From contig JAGXSE010000057.1 in NCBI GenBank assembly GCA_018333865.1, forward strand, positions 1 through 64,000: a stretch of 64,000 nt of DNA. Direction: 5' to 3'. The notes beneath the pieces are model-generated. The model was not told where the DNA came from. It searched no databases and worked only from the letters and a program-made list of their open reading frames with translations. Both the position numbers and the translations under genes were made by a program. This document shows positions 27,557 through 36,133 of the stretch, in pieces (position 1 is the first letter of the stretch; every line of letters begins with the position of its first letter). The DNA is from Syntrophomonadaceae bacterium (GTDB taxonomy: Bacteria > Bacillota > PH28-bin88).

Positions 27557-28027
27557 CTAACGGTGCAAACCCAGATCTGCCAGGACCGTTTCTTCCGCCT
27601 GGCGCATCACTTTAGTTTCTTCGGGGTGCTGATGGTCATACCCCAACAAGTGCAGGATACCATGAACAGCTAAAAAACAAACTTCCCGCTCCAGGGAGTG
27701 GCCATACTCTAGCGCCTGCCTGACTGCTGTCTCCAAGGAAATAACTACATCCCCCAGCAATAATCCTGGCTCCACACCCAGGATTTCAGGCTCTTCTTCA
27801 GAAGTTTCCAGCATGGCAAAGGAAAGCACATCCGTTGGAGCATCGATGCCCCGGTATTCGAGGTTCAATCGTTGAATCTCCTGATCATCCACCAAAACCA
27901 GGCTCAACTCTGCTTCCGAAGAGACCCTGGCCAAATGCAATGCCCGGCCGGCGACTCTTTCCAGCACTTCTGCTGTTTCATCAGAAAAGGTTACTTTATC
28001 CTGCAGATTTTGCACGAATAGCGACAT
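27557..28027 (-). CDS. ybeY: rRNA maturation endoribonuclease YbeY
   Basis: This single-strand endoribonuclease acts in 16S rRNA 3'-end maturation. The zinc-binding motif HGILHLLGYDHQHPEE is near residue 120, with the conserved TDVLSFAM near 65. It has 156 residues, of normal length. Its start overlaps the end of the HD-domain gene by 32 bp. Confidence 0.95.
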   Translation of the reverse strand: MSLFVQNLQDKVTFSDETAEVLERVAGRALHLARVSSEAELSLVLVDDQEIQRLNLEYRGIDAPTDVLSFAMLETSEEEPEILGVEPGLLLGDVVISLETAVRQALEYGHSLEREVCFLAVHGILHLLGYDHQHPEETKVMRQAEETVLADLGLHR

Positions 28028-30152
28028 CTTTATTTCTCCTTCGCTCCAGCTCTTTGAGGACGGAATCAGGATATTCGATCCGGTTGTGGAAGATCCCGCT
28101 TAGTACCCTGACAAAGGATTGGGCGATCTTATCCAGTTCCCGGTAGGTCAGCTCACTTCCCTCCAATTGCCCGTCATCCAGCTTATCCTTGATAATCCGG
28201 CGCACCAGCCCCTCCATTCTGCCGGGGGTCGGTTTTTGCATGGACCGGACAGCAGCCTCTACGCTATCGGCCAACATCACAATTGCCGCTTCTTTGCTTC
28301 CGGGCTTAGGACTTTCGTAACGGTAATCGCTTTCAGCAACAGATCCTGCCCGGTCATGCTCAACAGCCTTGTGATAGAAATAGCTGATCAGGCTGGTACC
28401 ATGATGCTGCTCAATAATATCAAGTATTACCTGGGGTAGGCGGTGGTTTTTGGCCATTTCCAAGCCGTCTTTGATATGAGAGGTAATGATCAATGTGCTC
28501 AAACTGGGACTTAGCTTTTCATGGGGGTTTTCCGCCGTAAACTGGTTTTCTATAAAAAAGTATGGCCGCTTTAGCTTGCCGATATCATGGTAATAGGCAC
28601 CAATCCGGGCCAAAAGGGAATCCGTTCCTACAGCATCGGCGGCCGCTTCTGCCAGGTTCCCCACCATAATGCTGTGGTGGTAGGTACCGGGGGCCTCAAC
28701 CAGGAGCCTTTTCAACAGCGGCTGATTCGGGTTGGAAAGCTCCAGCAATTTGACTGAAGTGGTGATGCCAAAGGCTGTTTCTAAAAAAGGCAAGGAGCCG
28801 ATAGTTAAAATGGCCGAAAGCACTCCATTGATAATCCCCATTAGCACCGCAAGGGAAACGGTGGTTAGTGGCACCGCATCCAGGAGGCCCATAGCAGTTA
28901 TAGTAATAACATTAGCTAAGGCTATATAAAGGCTGGACTTGGCCAGGTCGGAGCGCTGGCTTAGTTTGGATACACAATAGACTCCTACCAGTCCCCCTAC
29001 CACAGCTACCACTGTAAAAGAAAGTTGGCCACCGGTAACGATCCCAGTAAATATCGCCATAATGATGGTACAAAACATGGCCAGTTTTTTATCCAGCAAG
29101 ATGGCGATGAGCATTGACCCTGCCGCCACTGGTGCCAGATAGCCGGTAACCATTGCGGCTGCTCCCCCGCCCAGGTTAATGGCATAAAAGCCTTTGGTAA
29201 AGACCAGGGTTGTAACCATCAACATCCCCAGGAGGATGAAATGAGTTTCATGGTTAAAGATCACCCGCTGGTGCTGGTAAATGAAGAAAAATATCAAGCC
29301 ATAGGAAATCAGGATGAGTAAAGCTAACCCAAAGAGTGGCAGATACGGAGCCTGAGTACGCAACAAACCAAGCTGCTGCAGGGTCTCGATCTGGACTTCC
29401 GTCACCACATCGCCTTCCCGGACAATCACCTGGTTCGCCTTAACACTTACATGCTGATGGACAACCGCATTCTGGGCAAGCTCGATATTTCGCGCTGTTG
29501 CCACCGGGTCATAGACCAGATTTGGCTGAATCTCCACCTGTTGCAGCACGGCCTTAAGGAGAGGGGCCAAAGAGGGGTTGTTTGGCAGCCTGTCAGCCTC
29601 CTGCAACATCTTTTGCCTGGAGGAGTCTACCGCTTCCCGCTGGATGCCAAGACCCATATTTTGCCGGAGAAGTTGAATTGCGTTCATTTCTAACGCGTTA
29701 ATATCCACGGGTTCAGCCTGGATGGCTGTAGCAGCCTCTCTGGCGGTAAGTGAAGGCAAAAGCTGCCTGAGATTGTTCAGTTTATGAGATGCTTCATCTC
29801 CGGCAGCAGTAATTTCCAGTATCCTGCCAAAATAGCTGCGGAGGGCCCCCTCAACCTCCAAGAGCACTTGGTCGTCCACCCGGTAAGCAGGCTTAACCTG
29901 CCGGGCAGCTTCCTGGCGGGCCGCTTCTGTTAAAACCTCACTGGCAAAGGTAATGCTTTTGGGCGCCGAAAAGGTCTTGGGGCTAGGCTGCCCGGCCTCC
30001 AATTTAATGTTTCTAGGCATTAAATCGGCCCCCAGGATCAGCATGGTGGCCAGGAAAAAAACCAAGGCCCACATGAACCGGCGGGCGCTTAAACTGCGCC
30101 AGGTCCGGACTAAAGGGACCAGCATCTCCCGGAGCATATTTTTAAGGTTCAC
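27996..30152 (-). CDS. 7TM-HD domain phosphohydrolase (YqfF/PgpH family)
   Basis: This membrane-anchored HD hydrolase of 718 residues belongs to the cyclic-di-AMP phosphodiesterase PgpH family. There is one N-terminal membrane helix, an extracellular 7TMR-HDED domain (about 45-265), a bundle of seven hydrophobic helices (about 270-470) and a cytosolic HD domain with HHSIMVGNLAEAAA and GAYYHDIGKLKRP (about 495-545). The position between phoH and ybeY is conserved. Confidence 0.94.
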   Translation of the reverse strand: MNLKNMLREMLVPLVRTWRSLSARRFMWALVFFLATMLILGADLMPRNIKLEAGQPSPKTFSAPKSITFASEVLTEAARQEAARQVKPAYRVDDQVLLEVEGALRSYFGRILEITAAGDEASHKLNNLRQLLPSLTAREAATAIQAEPVDINALEMNAIQLLRQNMGLGIQREAVDSSRQKMLQEADRLPNNPSLAPLLKAVLQQVEIQPNLVYDPVATARNIELAQNAVVHQHVSVKANQVIVREGDVVTEVQIETLQQLGLLRTQAPYLPLFGLALLILISYGLIFFFIYQHQRVIFNHETHFILLGMLMVTTLVFTKGFYAINLGGGAAAMVTGYLAPVAAGSMLIAILLDKKLAMFCTIIMAIFTGIVTGGQLSFTVVAVVGGLVGVYCVSKLSQRSDLAKSSLYIALANVITITAMGLLDAVPLTTVSLAVLMGIINGVLSAILTIGSLPFLETAFGITTSVKLLELSNPNQPLLKRLLVEAPGTYHHSIMVGNLAEAAADAVGTDSLLARIGAYYHDIGKLKRPYFFIENQFTAENPHEKLSPSLSTLIITSHIKDGLEMAKNHRLPQVILDIIEQHHGTSLISYFYHKAVEHDRAGSVAESDYRYESPKPGSKEAAIVMLADSVEAAVRSMQKPTPGRMEGLVRRIIKDKLDDGQLEGSELTYRELDKIAQSFVRVLSGIFHNRIEYPDSVLKELERRRNKDVAIRAKSAG

Positions 30153-30173
30153 TTATAGCATCTCCCTAATTAA

Positions 30174-31172
30174 TTACTGCTGTTGTTCATAGGCCTGGAT
30201 AATTTTTTGCACCAAAGGGTGCCGTACCACATCAGCTTCCGTCAGGTACTCGAAAGCAATACCTTTAATTCCCTTCAAAACCTGCTGCACATGAATAAGA
30301 CCCGAAGTATTCTCTCTTGGCAGATCTACCTGCGTGATATCCCCGGTAATCACTGCTTTAGAACCGAACCCAATCCTGGTTAAAAACATCTTCATCTGCT
30401 CAGGAGTGGTGTTCTGGGCTTCATCAAGAATGATAAAGGAATCGTCAAGGGTACGCCCCCGCATATAAGCAAGCGGAGCTATTTCAATCAAGGTTCTTTC
30501 CATATACTTTTCAGCCGTATCTAATCCTAACACATCATACAAACCATCATACAAGGGCCTGAGATACGGGTTGACCTTCTCCTGCAAGTCACCGGGCAAA
30601 AAGCCCAATTTTTCCCCTGCTTCCACTGCAGGCCTGGCCAGGATTATCCGGTTAACTTCTTTGTTTCGCAGGGCAGATACAGCCATCACCACCGCCAGGT
30701 AAGTTTTCCCTGTACCGGCGGGACCGATGCCAAAAACCAGATCATAATCCTTAATGGCTTGGACATACTTCAACTGACCCAAAGTCTTCGGCTTAACAGA
30801 CTTGCCCCGGGGAGTAACATAAATTGGCTCTGATAAGGCTTCGGTTATTTTTCCCCTTTGGCTCCCGTCCTTCTTTAAAAGACCCATGGTATAGTTTATG
30901 GTTCCGATCGTGATTGGGGTACCTGACTGCACCAGGTCTAACAGCTGGTAAAACAAGTCCCGCACCAGTTCTACGGCTTCTTTAGAGCCTGCTATAATCA
31001 GTTGATTGCCTCTGGCCACAATCCTTGCGTCACAATTATTCTCGACAAACCGGAGATGCTCGTCATGCTTCCCTAAAATAGCAGCCGCTTCTCCGTTATT
31101 GCCAATTGTCATCCTTATTTCATGGTGATCCTTGGCCAAATCGTTATAGACCTCCCGCCAATGGTTTGACAT
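30174..31172 (-). CDS. phoH: PhoH-family ATPase
   Basis: This PhoH-like P-loop protein has an N-terminal KH-like segment, Walker A GPAGTGKTYLAVVMA (about 145), Walker B FIILDEAQNTTPEQMKMFL (about 240) and sensor motif VITGDITQVDLP. Its role is not settled; it may act in RNA handling. The start is uncertain. The ATG at 31172 has no ribosome site, and the longer frame to 31217 reads through a copy of the 105-bp repeat. The repeat appears to have landed just before the gene. A later Met in RMTIGNNGE is also possible. Confidence 0.93.
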   Translation of the reverse strand: MSNHWREVYNDLAKDHHEIRMTIGNNGEAAAILGKHDEHLRFVENNCDARIVARGNQLIIAGSKEAVELVRDLFYQLLDLVQSGTPITIGTINYTMGLLKKDGSQRGKITEALSEPIYVTPRGKSVKPKTLGQLKYVQAIKDYDLVFGIGPAGTGKTYLAVVMAVSALRNKEVNRIILARPAVEAGEKLGFLPGDLQEKVNPYLRPLYDGLYDVLGLDTAEKYMERTLIEIAPLAYMRGRTLDDSFIILDEAQNTTPEQMKMFLTRIGFGSKAVITGDITQVDLPRENTSGLIHVQQVLKGIKGIAFEYLTEADVVRHPLVQKIIQAYEQQQ

Positions 31173-31175
31173 ATT

Positions 31176-31280
31176 GAATGGGGACACACCGCTTACAAAT
31201 TCCTTCTGCCAATTCATTTATATTAAGCTAAGGCAACAAGTAAATACCTGCTGCAGTGCAACAGAACGCGGAATGTCCCC
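31176..31280. repeat. 105-bp GGGGACA-bounded repeat, copy 3
   Basis: It starts GAATGGGGACACACCGCTTACAAAT and ends GAACGCGGAATGTCCCC, matching both ends of copy 1 in order. The interior keeps TTAAGCTAAGG and a TACCTGC block. It lies between yqfD and phoH and abuts the phoH start. Confidence 0.75.
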
Positions 31281-31347
31281 AACTATCGTCTGATAATATT
31301 ATACAGCTTTTGCAGCTCCTCCTCAATGCTAAGCTCTGGCAGAAAAC

Positions 31348-32556
31348 TTACCTCGTAAAAGGCTGTACTTCTCCGATATCCTCGACAGTTTCCACAGTGA
31401 CCCTTACGACAACCTTTTCTTGATCTTGAGACAAGATTTCAACAGATTGAGCAACAACATCAGTTCCCGCAGGCATTTGGCTCTTGATCTGGGCCAAAGC
31501 CCTGGCTTCGGCTGTGGATAGGGCTTCTGCAACAGCAAAAGTTTTCTCCTTTATTTCCACTTCATGGTAAGTTATCGTTAATAGTTCGACAGGACCCGGG
31601 GGATTCCTCCACCCGGGCAAAGTTTTCACATTAGCTTTGGGCATTGCGTTGACAAACTGCCTGCCAGCCCTCTTTAAAACTATTTCCCGGTTACCGACCA
31701 GGAGACTAACTGCCATGGCCTTCCTGCCTGTGGGTATCTCCTGCCGCTCCTGCAAGAAAACCATTTCTTCAGTTTCATACCATACCCTGGCCCGGACTAT
31801 ACCCCGGGCACGCCGGTACTGATTCTTGTCCTGAAGATTTATTCCGGAAATCAGCACCTGTCCTTTCATGACCGTGTCTCCGGCTTTTACCAGGGGCTCG
31901 CCGATCATGACCAGCATTTCTTTGATTACCCCGTCTTTGGCGGCGACAATATTGGCCGGATCCTGGCGCTGGTATTGCGGCGGCAGCAATACCTTTTCCG
32001 CAACTTCAATCTTGGCCCTGGTGCCCTCGATCTGAATTCCCACCCATGCCAATTCCGGAATGCTTTTTTCCAGATGCTTTTCCACCAGGCTTATATCCAG
32101 CCGCTTTTTTGCACTTCCAACATAAAGGCCCTTTTCTTTGGCTTTTTCCTGAATATTAATCGGGTTGACGTACTGCAGGGGTTCCCGGGGCACCACCTCA
32201 ACAAACCAAATGAAAGAGGATAAATAGATGAGGGCAGCCACAAAAAATACTCCCCCGGCTACAAGCATCCGGCGTCCTCTTAATTGTTGCAGGATAAAAG
32301 GCAGTCCGTATTTTTTCTTTATCCGCACCCTGCAGCGGGTTTTACGGGCGATATCCCGCAGCTTAAAAAAATCTCTTGGCAGTACTTTCAAAATCACGGT
32401 ATCGTTTTGCAAGCGGAAGATATCCCATAATCTAACGCCTTTAGCAAGGGAAAGGTTAATGAATCGTTCTCCCCCCGAACCCTGTACAGTGATCAACACA
32501 TATCCCTTGAAAAAAATCCACCGCCTGGCAAGATGCACCTTAACAGTCCTCCTCAA
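31348..32556 (-). CDS. yqfD: Sporulation protein YqfD
   Basis: The 402-residue membrane protein has a small cytosolic domain, one membrane helix (about 95-115, MLVAGGVFFVAALIYLSSFIWF) and a large external part with a lipoyl-like barrel segment (IVAAKDGVIKEMLVMIGEPLVKAGDTVMKGQVLISG). It is a member of the spoIV-type YqfD family made in the mother cell of sporulating Firmicutes. It overlaps yqfC by 4 bp. Confidence 0.92.
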   Translation of the reverse strand: MRRTVKVHLARRWIFFKGYVLITVQGSGGERFINLSLAKGVRLWDIFRLQNDTVILKVLPRDFFKLRDIARKTRCRVRIKKKYGLPFILQQLRGRRMLVAGGVFFVAALIYLSSFIWFVEVVPREPLQYVNPINIQEKAKEKGLYVGSAKKRLDISLVEKHLEKSIPELAWVGIQIEGTRAKIEVAEKVLLPPQYQRQDPANIVAAKDGVIKEMLVMIGEPLVKAGDTVMKGQVLISGINLQDKNQYRRARGIVRARVWYETEEMVFLQERQEIPTGRKAMAVSLLVGNREIVLKRAGRQFVNAMPKANVKTLPGWRNPPGPVELLTITYHEVEIKEKTFAVAEALSTAEARALAQIKSQMPAGTDVVAQSVEILSQDQEKVVVRVTVETVEDIGEVQPFTR

Positions 32557-32855
32557 TCGGCAAAACTGATCGAAATAACCTTACCCTCGACAACGATCTG
32601 TTCCGGCAGGATGTTCCGCAAGACCAAACCTTCTCCAGAAATGATTATTTCGCCGAGATTAACGCTGATCCGCAATCTTTCCGGGCTATATTCAATAATT
32701 CCCCTGTGGTTTTCCAAAAGGACCTGTAGATTCCCAACTATAGTAACCTTGGGCAGGTCCATGACCACCTCCCGGGGCATCTCCAAAAGATCAGCTAATT
32801 TATGCCTGATTTCTTGGCCGGGAGTTGCCTTCCGTTGTGAAGTCCTCTCGCTCAA
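32553..32855 (-). CDS. yqfC: Sporulation protein YqfC
   Basis: This small beta-rich protein has 100 residues, in the YabP/YqfC family (LADLLEMPREVVMDLPKVTIVGN, then LVLRNILPEQIVVEGKVISI). It is part of the yqfC-yqfD sporulation pair and supports the organism being an endospore former. Confidence 0.92.
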   Translation of the reverse strand: MSERTSQRKATPGQEIRHKLADLLEMPREVVMDLPKVTIVGNLQVLLENHRGIIEYSPERLRISVNLGEIIISGEGLVLRNILPEQIVVEGKVISISFAD

Positions 32856-32953
32856 TTGGGTTTTGCCCCCCTAAAAAGGCAAATATTCTAGTTCATTCTA
32901 TGCCTGTCATCAGGCTTTAATTACCTGCAGACCGGGCTTGATTATCCTGGAAT

Positions 32954-32989
32954 AACAAAAATGCCGGGGTTATTCACCTTAAACCCGGC
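32954..32989 (-). terminator. Terminator after the serine dehydratase operon
   Basis: GCCGGGTTT, a loop, AACCCCGGC and ATTTTTGTT follow sdaAA on the minus strand. This marks the left boundary of the catabolic island against the yqfC cluster. Confidence 0.8.
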
Positions 32990-33040
32990 TTCTAGTTAAT
33001 TGTTATTTAAATTTATCCAAGCCTGGATAGTCAATGCCAG

Positions 33041-33922
33041 TTATGACTTGTCGGAGGCAGATTGGATTTTCGTGGCCAGTTTTTTCCCGGTGGGTGTGGC
33101 CGCCAATCCCCCGCGGCCGGTCTCCTTTAAATCTTGATGCATAGCCTTGCCAATACTATGCATCGCCCAAATCACCTCATCAGGCGGGATGACACTCCGG
33201 ATACCTGCAAAAGCCATCTGGGCAGCTGTAAAAGCATGTACTGCCGCAAAGGCGTTTCGCTTGACACACGGCACCTCCACCAGGCCGGCCACTGGGTCGC
33301 AAACCAGGCCTAAAAGGTTTTTCAGGGCTAAAGCCGCCGCATGAGCCACAATGACCGGGTCTCCCGTCATTAATTCGGCAGCAGCCGCTGCTGCCATAGC
33401 TGCCGCTGAACCGCACTCAGCCTGGCATCCCCCTTCAGCCCCGGAAATAGTCGCATTGCTGGCAATCACCATTCCCACTCCGGCTGCCGTCAGCAATGCA
33501 TGAGCAGCCTCTGTTGCATCGGCGCCGGTCTCCTCTGCAACAACAGAAAGTACAGCAGGAAGAATACCGCAGGAACCGGCAGTGGGAGCTGCCACAATGC
33601 GGCCCATAGCGGCATTGTTTTCGGCTGCGGCCAAGGCTCTGGCAATCACCCTGGTAGGGACTGGTCCAAATACGGCGCGATCGATAATTCCGGCAATCTT
33701 CGCAGCGTCACCGCCAACCAGGCCTCCCATAGAAGGCTGGTCTACAGGTGGCACGATCGATGCCAGCATTACCTGCCAGCGCCGTCCCATTTCCTGCAGC
33801 AATTCTTCTTTGGGGATGCCCCTTTCTTTTTCTTCAGCTTCCATTACAATCTGCCAGATTGCGCACTCCCGATCTTGCGCCATCCGGACAAGGTCCTGGA
33901 TCTTTTGAAAAGTCACAGGCAA
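33041..33922 (-). CDS. sdaAA: L-serine dehydratase, iron-sulfur alpha subunit
   Basis: The catalytic subunit of the oxygen-sensitive [4Fe-4S] L-serine dehydratase converts serine to pyruvate and ammonia. The 293-residue protein keeps the family motifs APTAGSCGILPAVL (about 110), SGAEGGCQAECGSA (about 165) and VCDPVAGLVEVPCVKRNAF (about 205), which hold the cluster cysteines. It follows the beta subunit by 64 bp. It supplies pyruvate at the end of the nearby catabolic pathway. Confidence 0.95.
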   Translation of the reverse strand: MPVTFQKIQDLVRMAQDRECAIWQIVMEAEEKERGIPKEELLQEMGRRWQVMLASIVPPVDQPSMGGLVGGDAAKIAGIIDRAVFGPVPTRVIARALAAAENNAAMGRIVAAPTAGSCGILPAVLSVVAEETGADATEAAHALLTAAGVGMVIASNATISGAEGGCQAECGSAAAMAAAAAAELMTGDPVIVAHAAALALKNLLGLVCDPVAGLVEVPCVKRNAFAAVHAFTAAQMAFAGIRSVIPPDEVIWAMHSIGKAMHQDLKETGRGGLAATPTGKKLATKIQSASDKS

Positions 33923-33986
33923 TTGATCGCCTCCGTTTTATATCACTGGGGAACCATAATGAGCCAGGCTACAAATTATTCATTAT

Positions 33987-34667
33987 TCATATTTTATTTG
34001 TCGCCGGGCATATTTTCACTTTATAGAAGCCCGCAAAGGACTGTACCTTTAACGCCGCTTCACTAGGAATTGGCTGATCTGTTTCTACCACCATCAGCGC
34101 TATCCTGTCTCCAGTCCGCCGGACAACCCGCATGAAAGCAATATTTATTTTGTACTTGGCCAAGACACAGGAAACCTTGGCTACCATTCCCGGCTGGTCC
34201 GAATAGACACAGACCATAGCAGGATACTCGCCCGACAGATGAAGGGGAAAACCGTCGATCTCCAGTAAAACAATCTTGCCGCCACCGGTCGAAGCGCCAA
34301 GTACTTCCACCCGCTCTCCGTCTTCAGCCTGCAGGATAATTTTAGCCTGGTTGGGATGCGCATCTCCCAGATCCGCCTCCGCGATCTGGACCATTATCCC
34401 CTGTTTGGCAGCTATCTCCAATGCGTTTTTGATCCGCAGGTCGTCCGGATCCATGCCCAGGATGCCTGCCACCAAGGCCCGATCGGTGCCGTGACCCTTA
34501 TAAGCAGCGGCGAATGAACCGTGAAGCAGAATTGTTGCCGCAACCGGGCTTTTTCCCAGGATGTTTAGAGCCATTTTCCCAATCCTGGCTGCTCCTGCCG
34601 TATGGGAACTGGATGGACCAACCATGATGGGGCCAATAATATCGTAAACACTATAGACCACTTGCAA
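33987..34667 (-). CDS. sdaAB: L-serine dehydratase, iron-sulfur beta subunit
   Basis: The 226-residue partner of sdaAA has an N-terminal ASB domain (SVYDIIGPIMVGPSSSHTAGAARIG) and a C-terminal ACT domain (about 150-222, SDQPGMVAKVSCVLAKYKINIAFM). The start is TTG at 34667 or the GTG two codons downstream; AGGGG lies just upstream. Confidence 0.94.
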   Translation of the reverse strand: MQVVYSVYDIIGPIMVGPSSSHTAGAARIGKMALNILGKSPVAATILLHGSFAAAYKGHGTDRALVAGILGMDPDDLRIKNALEIAAKQGIMVQIAEADLGDAHPNQAKIILQAEDGERVEVLGASTGGGKIVLLEIDGFPLHLSGEYPAMVCVYSDQPGMVAKVSCVLAKYKINIAFMRVVRRTGDRIALMVVETDQPIPSEAALKVQSFAGFYKVKICPATNKI

Positions 34668-34723
34668 AAGTCCCCTTTATCATAGATAGCTACCCGAATT
34701 TTATACCTGGAAATGCATTTCAG

Positions 34724-36100
34724 CTAAACAAATCGCCCCAGGCCAGCCGGCAAAAAACGGCCAATACCCTTTTGGGCAACAAGCTCCCCGTCCTGGCAAA
34801 CCACCTGCCCGCGCAAAACAGTAACCCTGGGATATCCCTTTACCTTCCAGCCCTCAAAGGGGGTATACCCGGCAGCCGAATGCAGGCTGGACCCGGTCAG
34901 GACAGCCTCTTTTTCCGGGTCGAAAATCACCAGATCCCCGTCGCTGCCCGGCGCCAATGTTCCTTTTTGCGGGTATATACCGAAAATCCGCGCCGGGTTC
35001 CCAGCTAAAAACTTGACCAATTGGTCTAAGGTAATCCGTCCCTTGCCGACTCCTTCAGAATATAGAAGGGGCAAAAGGGTTTCTACGCCAGGGATGCCTG
35101 GCGGGGTATCAAAACAGGTATTTGCCTTGATTTTTTGTTCCCAGGTGTAGGAGCAGTGGTCAGTTGCAGCTGTCTGCAGCTCTTCCGCTGCCAAAGCTCT
35201 CCATAACAACAGATTGTCTTCTTTGGTGCGCAAAGGAGGCGACATGATGTATTTTTGGGCATCCGGAGCCTGGTACAGGTCTTCCGTCAGCAAAAGATAG
35301 TGGGGGCAGGCCTCGCCCATCACCCGCTGCCCTGCTCTTCTGGCCAGTGCTATCGCCTGGGCGCCGCTGCCACTGGAAACGTGAACGATGTATAGCAGAC
35401 AACCGGCTGTCTTCGCTTCTGCGATCACCCGGTTAATAGCAGATAATTCCGCTCCAACAGGCCGACTGGCCCCGTGATAGCGGGGTTCAGTCCGGCCCTG
35501 GTTTTTCAAGGCCAGCTGAGCCTCTTGCACCATCCGGTCGTCTTCCGCATGCACGATCACCAAAAGGCCGGTCTGCCCCGCAAATTTTAGCAATCGGCTT
35601 AAATCCTCATCCTCGAGTTTTAATGTATCATAGGTGGTGAATATTTTACAGTTGGTAATCCCCGCAGCCATCAAGGCTGGCATGTCTTTGGCCTCTTGTT
35701 CGCCAAATTGCGTCACCACGGCATGGAGGGTATAGTCTGAAATAAGTTCCCGGTCAGCCTGGGCCTTTCTTTCTTTCATACAATCCAACAGGGTTTGGCC
35801 CGGCAAGGGGGCATCGGCAAAATCGATCACTGTGGTCACACCGCCAAAGGCAGCGCTTACACTGCCTTGGAAAAAATCATCGGCAGTAGTGTAGCCTCTG
35901 GCTGACTTCATGTGGAAATGGGTGTGCACATCGATTACTCCCGGCAAAACCAGCATGCCGCTTGCATCCACAACCTTAATCCCATACGGCTCAGGCAAGT
36001 CCCGGCCAAAAGCAAAGATCCGGCCTTCTTTTATCAGGACATCTGCCGGCTCTGTCCCTGCCTCCCTGACAACTGTGCCTCCTCTGACCAGCAGATCCAT
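34724..36100 (-). CDS. hydA: Dihydropyrimidinase-family cyclic amidohydrolase
   Basis: A D-hydantoinase/dihydropyrimidinase that opens cyclic imides. The 458-residue protein has VLPGVIDVHTHFHM (metal ligands near 57), the candidate carbamylated lysine in ITNCKIFTTYD (near 151), the His motifs VIVHAEDD and YIVHVSSGSGAQ, and TAATDHCSYT. It begins MDLLVRGGTVV after GGGAGG. In E. coli the homologue HyuA/YgeZ belongs to the same gene group as YgeW and YgeY, both nearby. With the preA/preT-like genes it could also act in pyrimidine breakdown. Confidence 0.92.
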   Translation of the reverse strand: MDLLVRGGTVVREAGTEPADVLIKEGRIFAFGRDLPEPYGIKVVDASGMLVLPGVIDVHTHFHMKSARGYTTADDFFQGSVSAAFGGVTTVIDFADAPLPGQTLLDCMKERKAQADRELISDYTLHAVVTQFGEQEAKDMPALMAAGITNCKIFTTYDTLKLEDEDLSRLLKFAGQTGLLVIVHAEDDRMVQEAQLALKNQGRTEPRYHGASRPVGAELSAINRVIAEAKTAGCLLYIVHVSSGSGAQAIALARRAGQRVMGEACPHYLLLTEDLYQAPDAQKYIMSPPLRTKEDNLLLWRALAAEELQTAATDHCSYTWEQKIKANTCFDTPPGIPGVETLLPLLYSEGVGKGRITLDQLVKFLAGNPARIFGIYPQKGTLAPGSDGDLVIFDPEKEAVLTGSSLHSAAGYTPFEGWKVKGYPRVTVLRGQVVCQDGELVAQKGIGRFLPAGLGRFV

Positions 36101-36133
36101 ATCTTAAACCTCCCATCATGCAGTTGGTTTATC

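Noticed and set aside
32880-32920. Sigma-E promoter for yqfC (CATAGAAT)
   Set aside because: The -10-like sequence is present but no convincing -35 is at the right distance.
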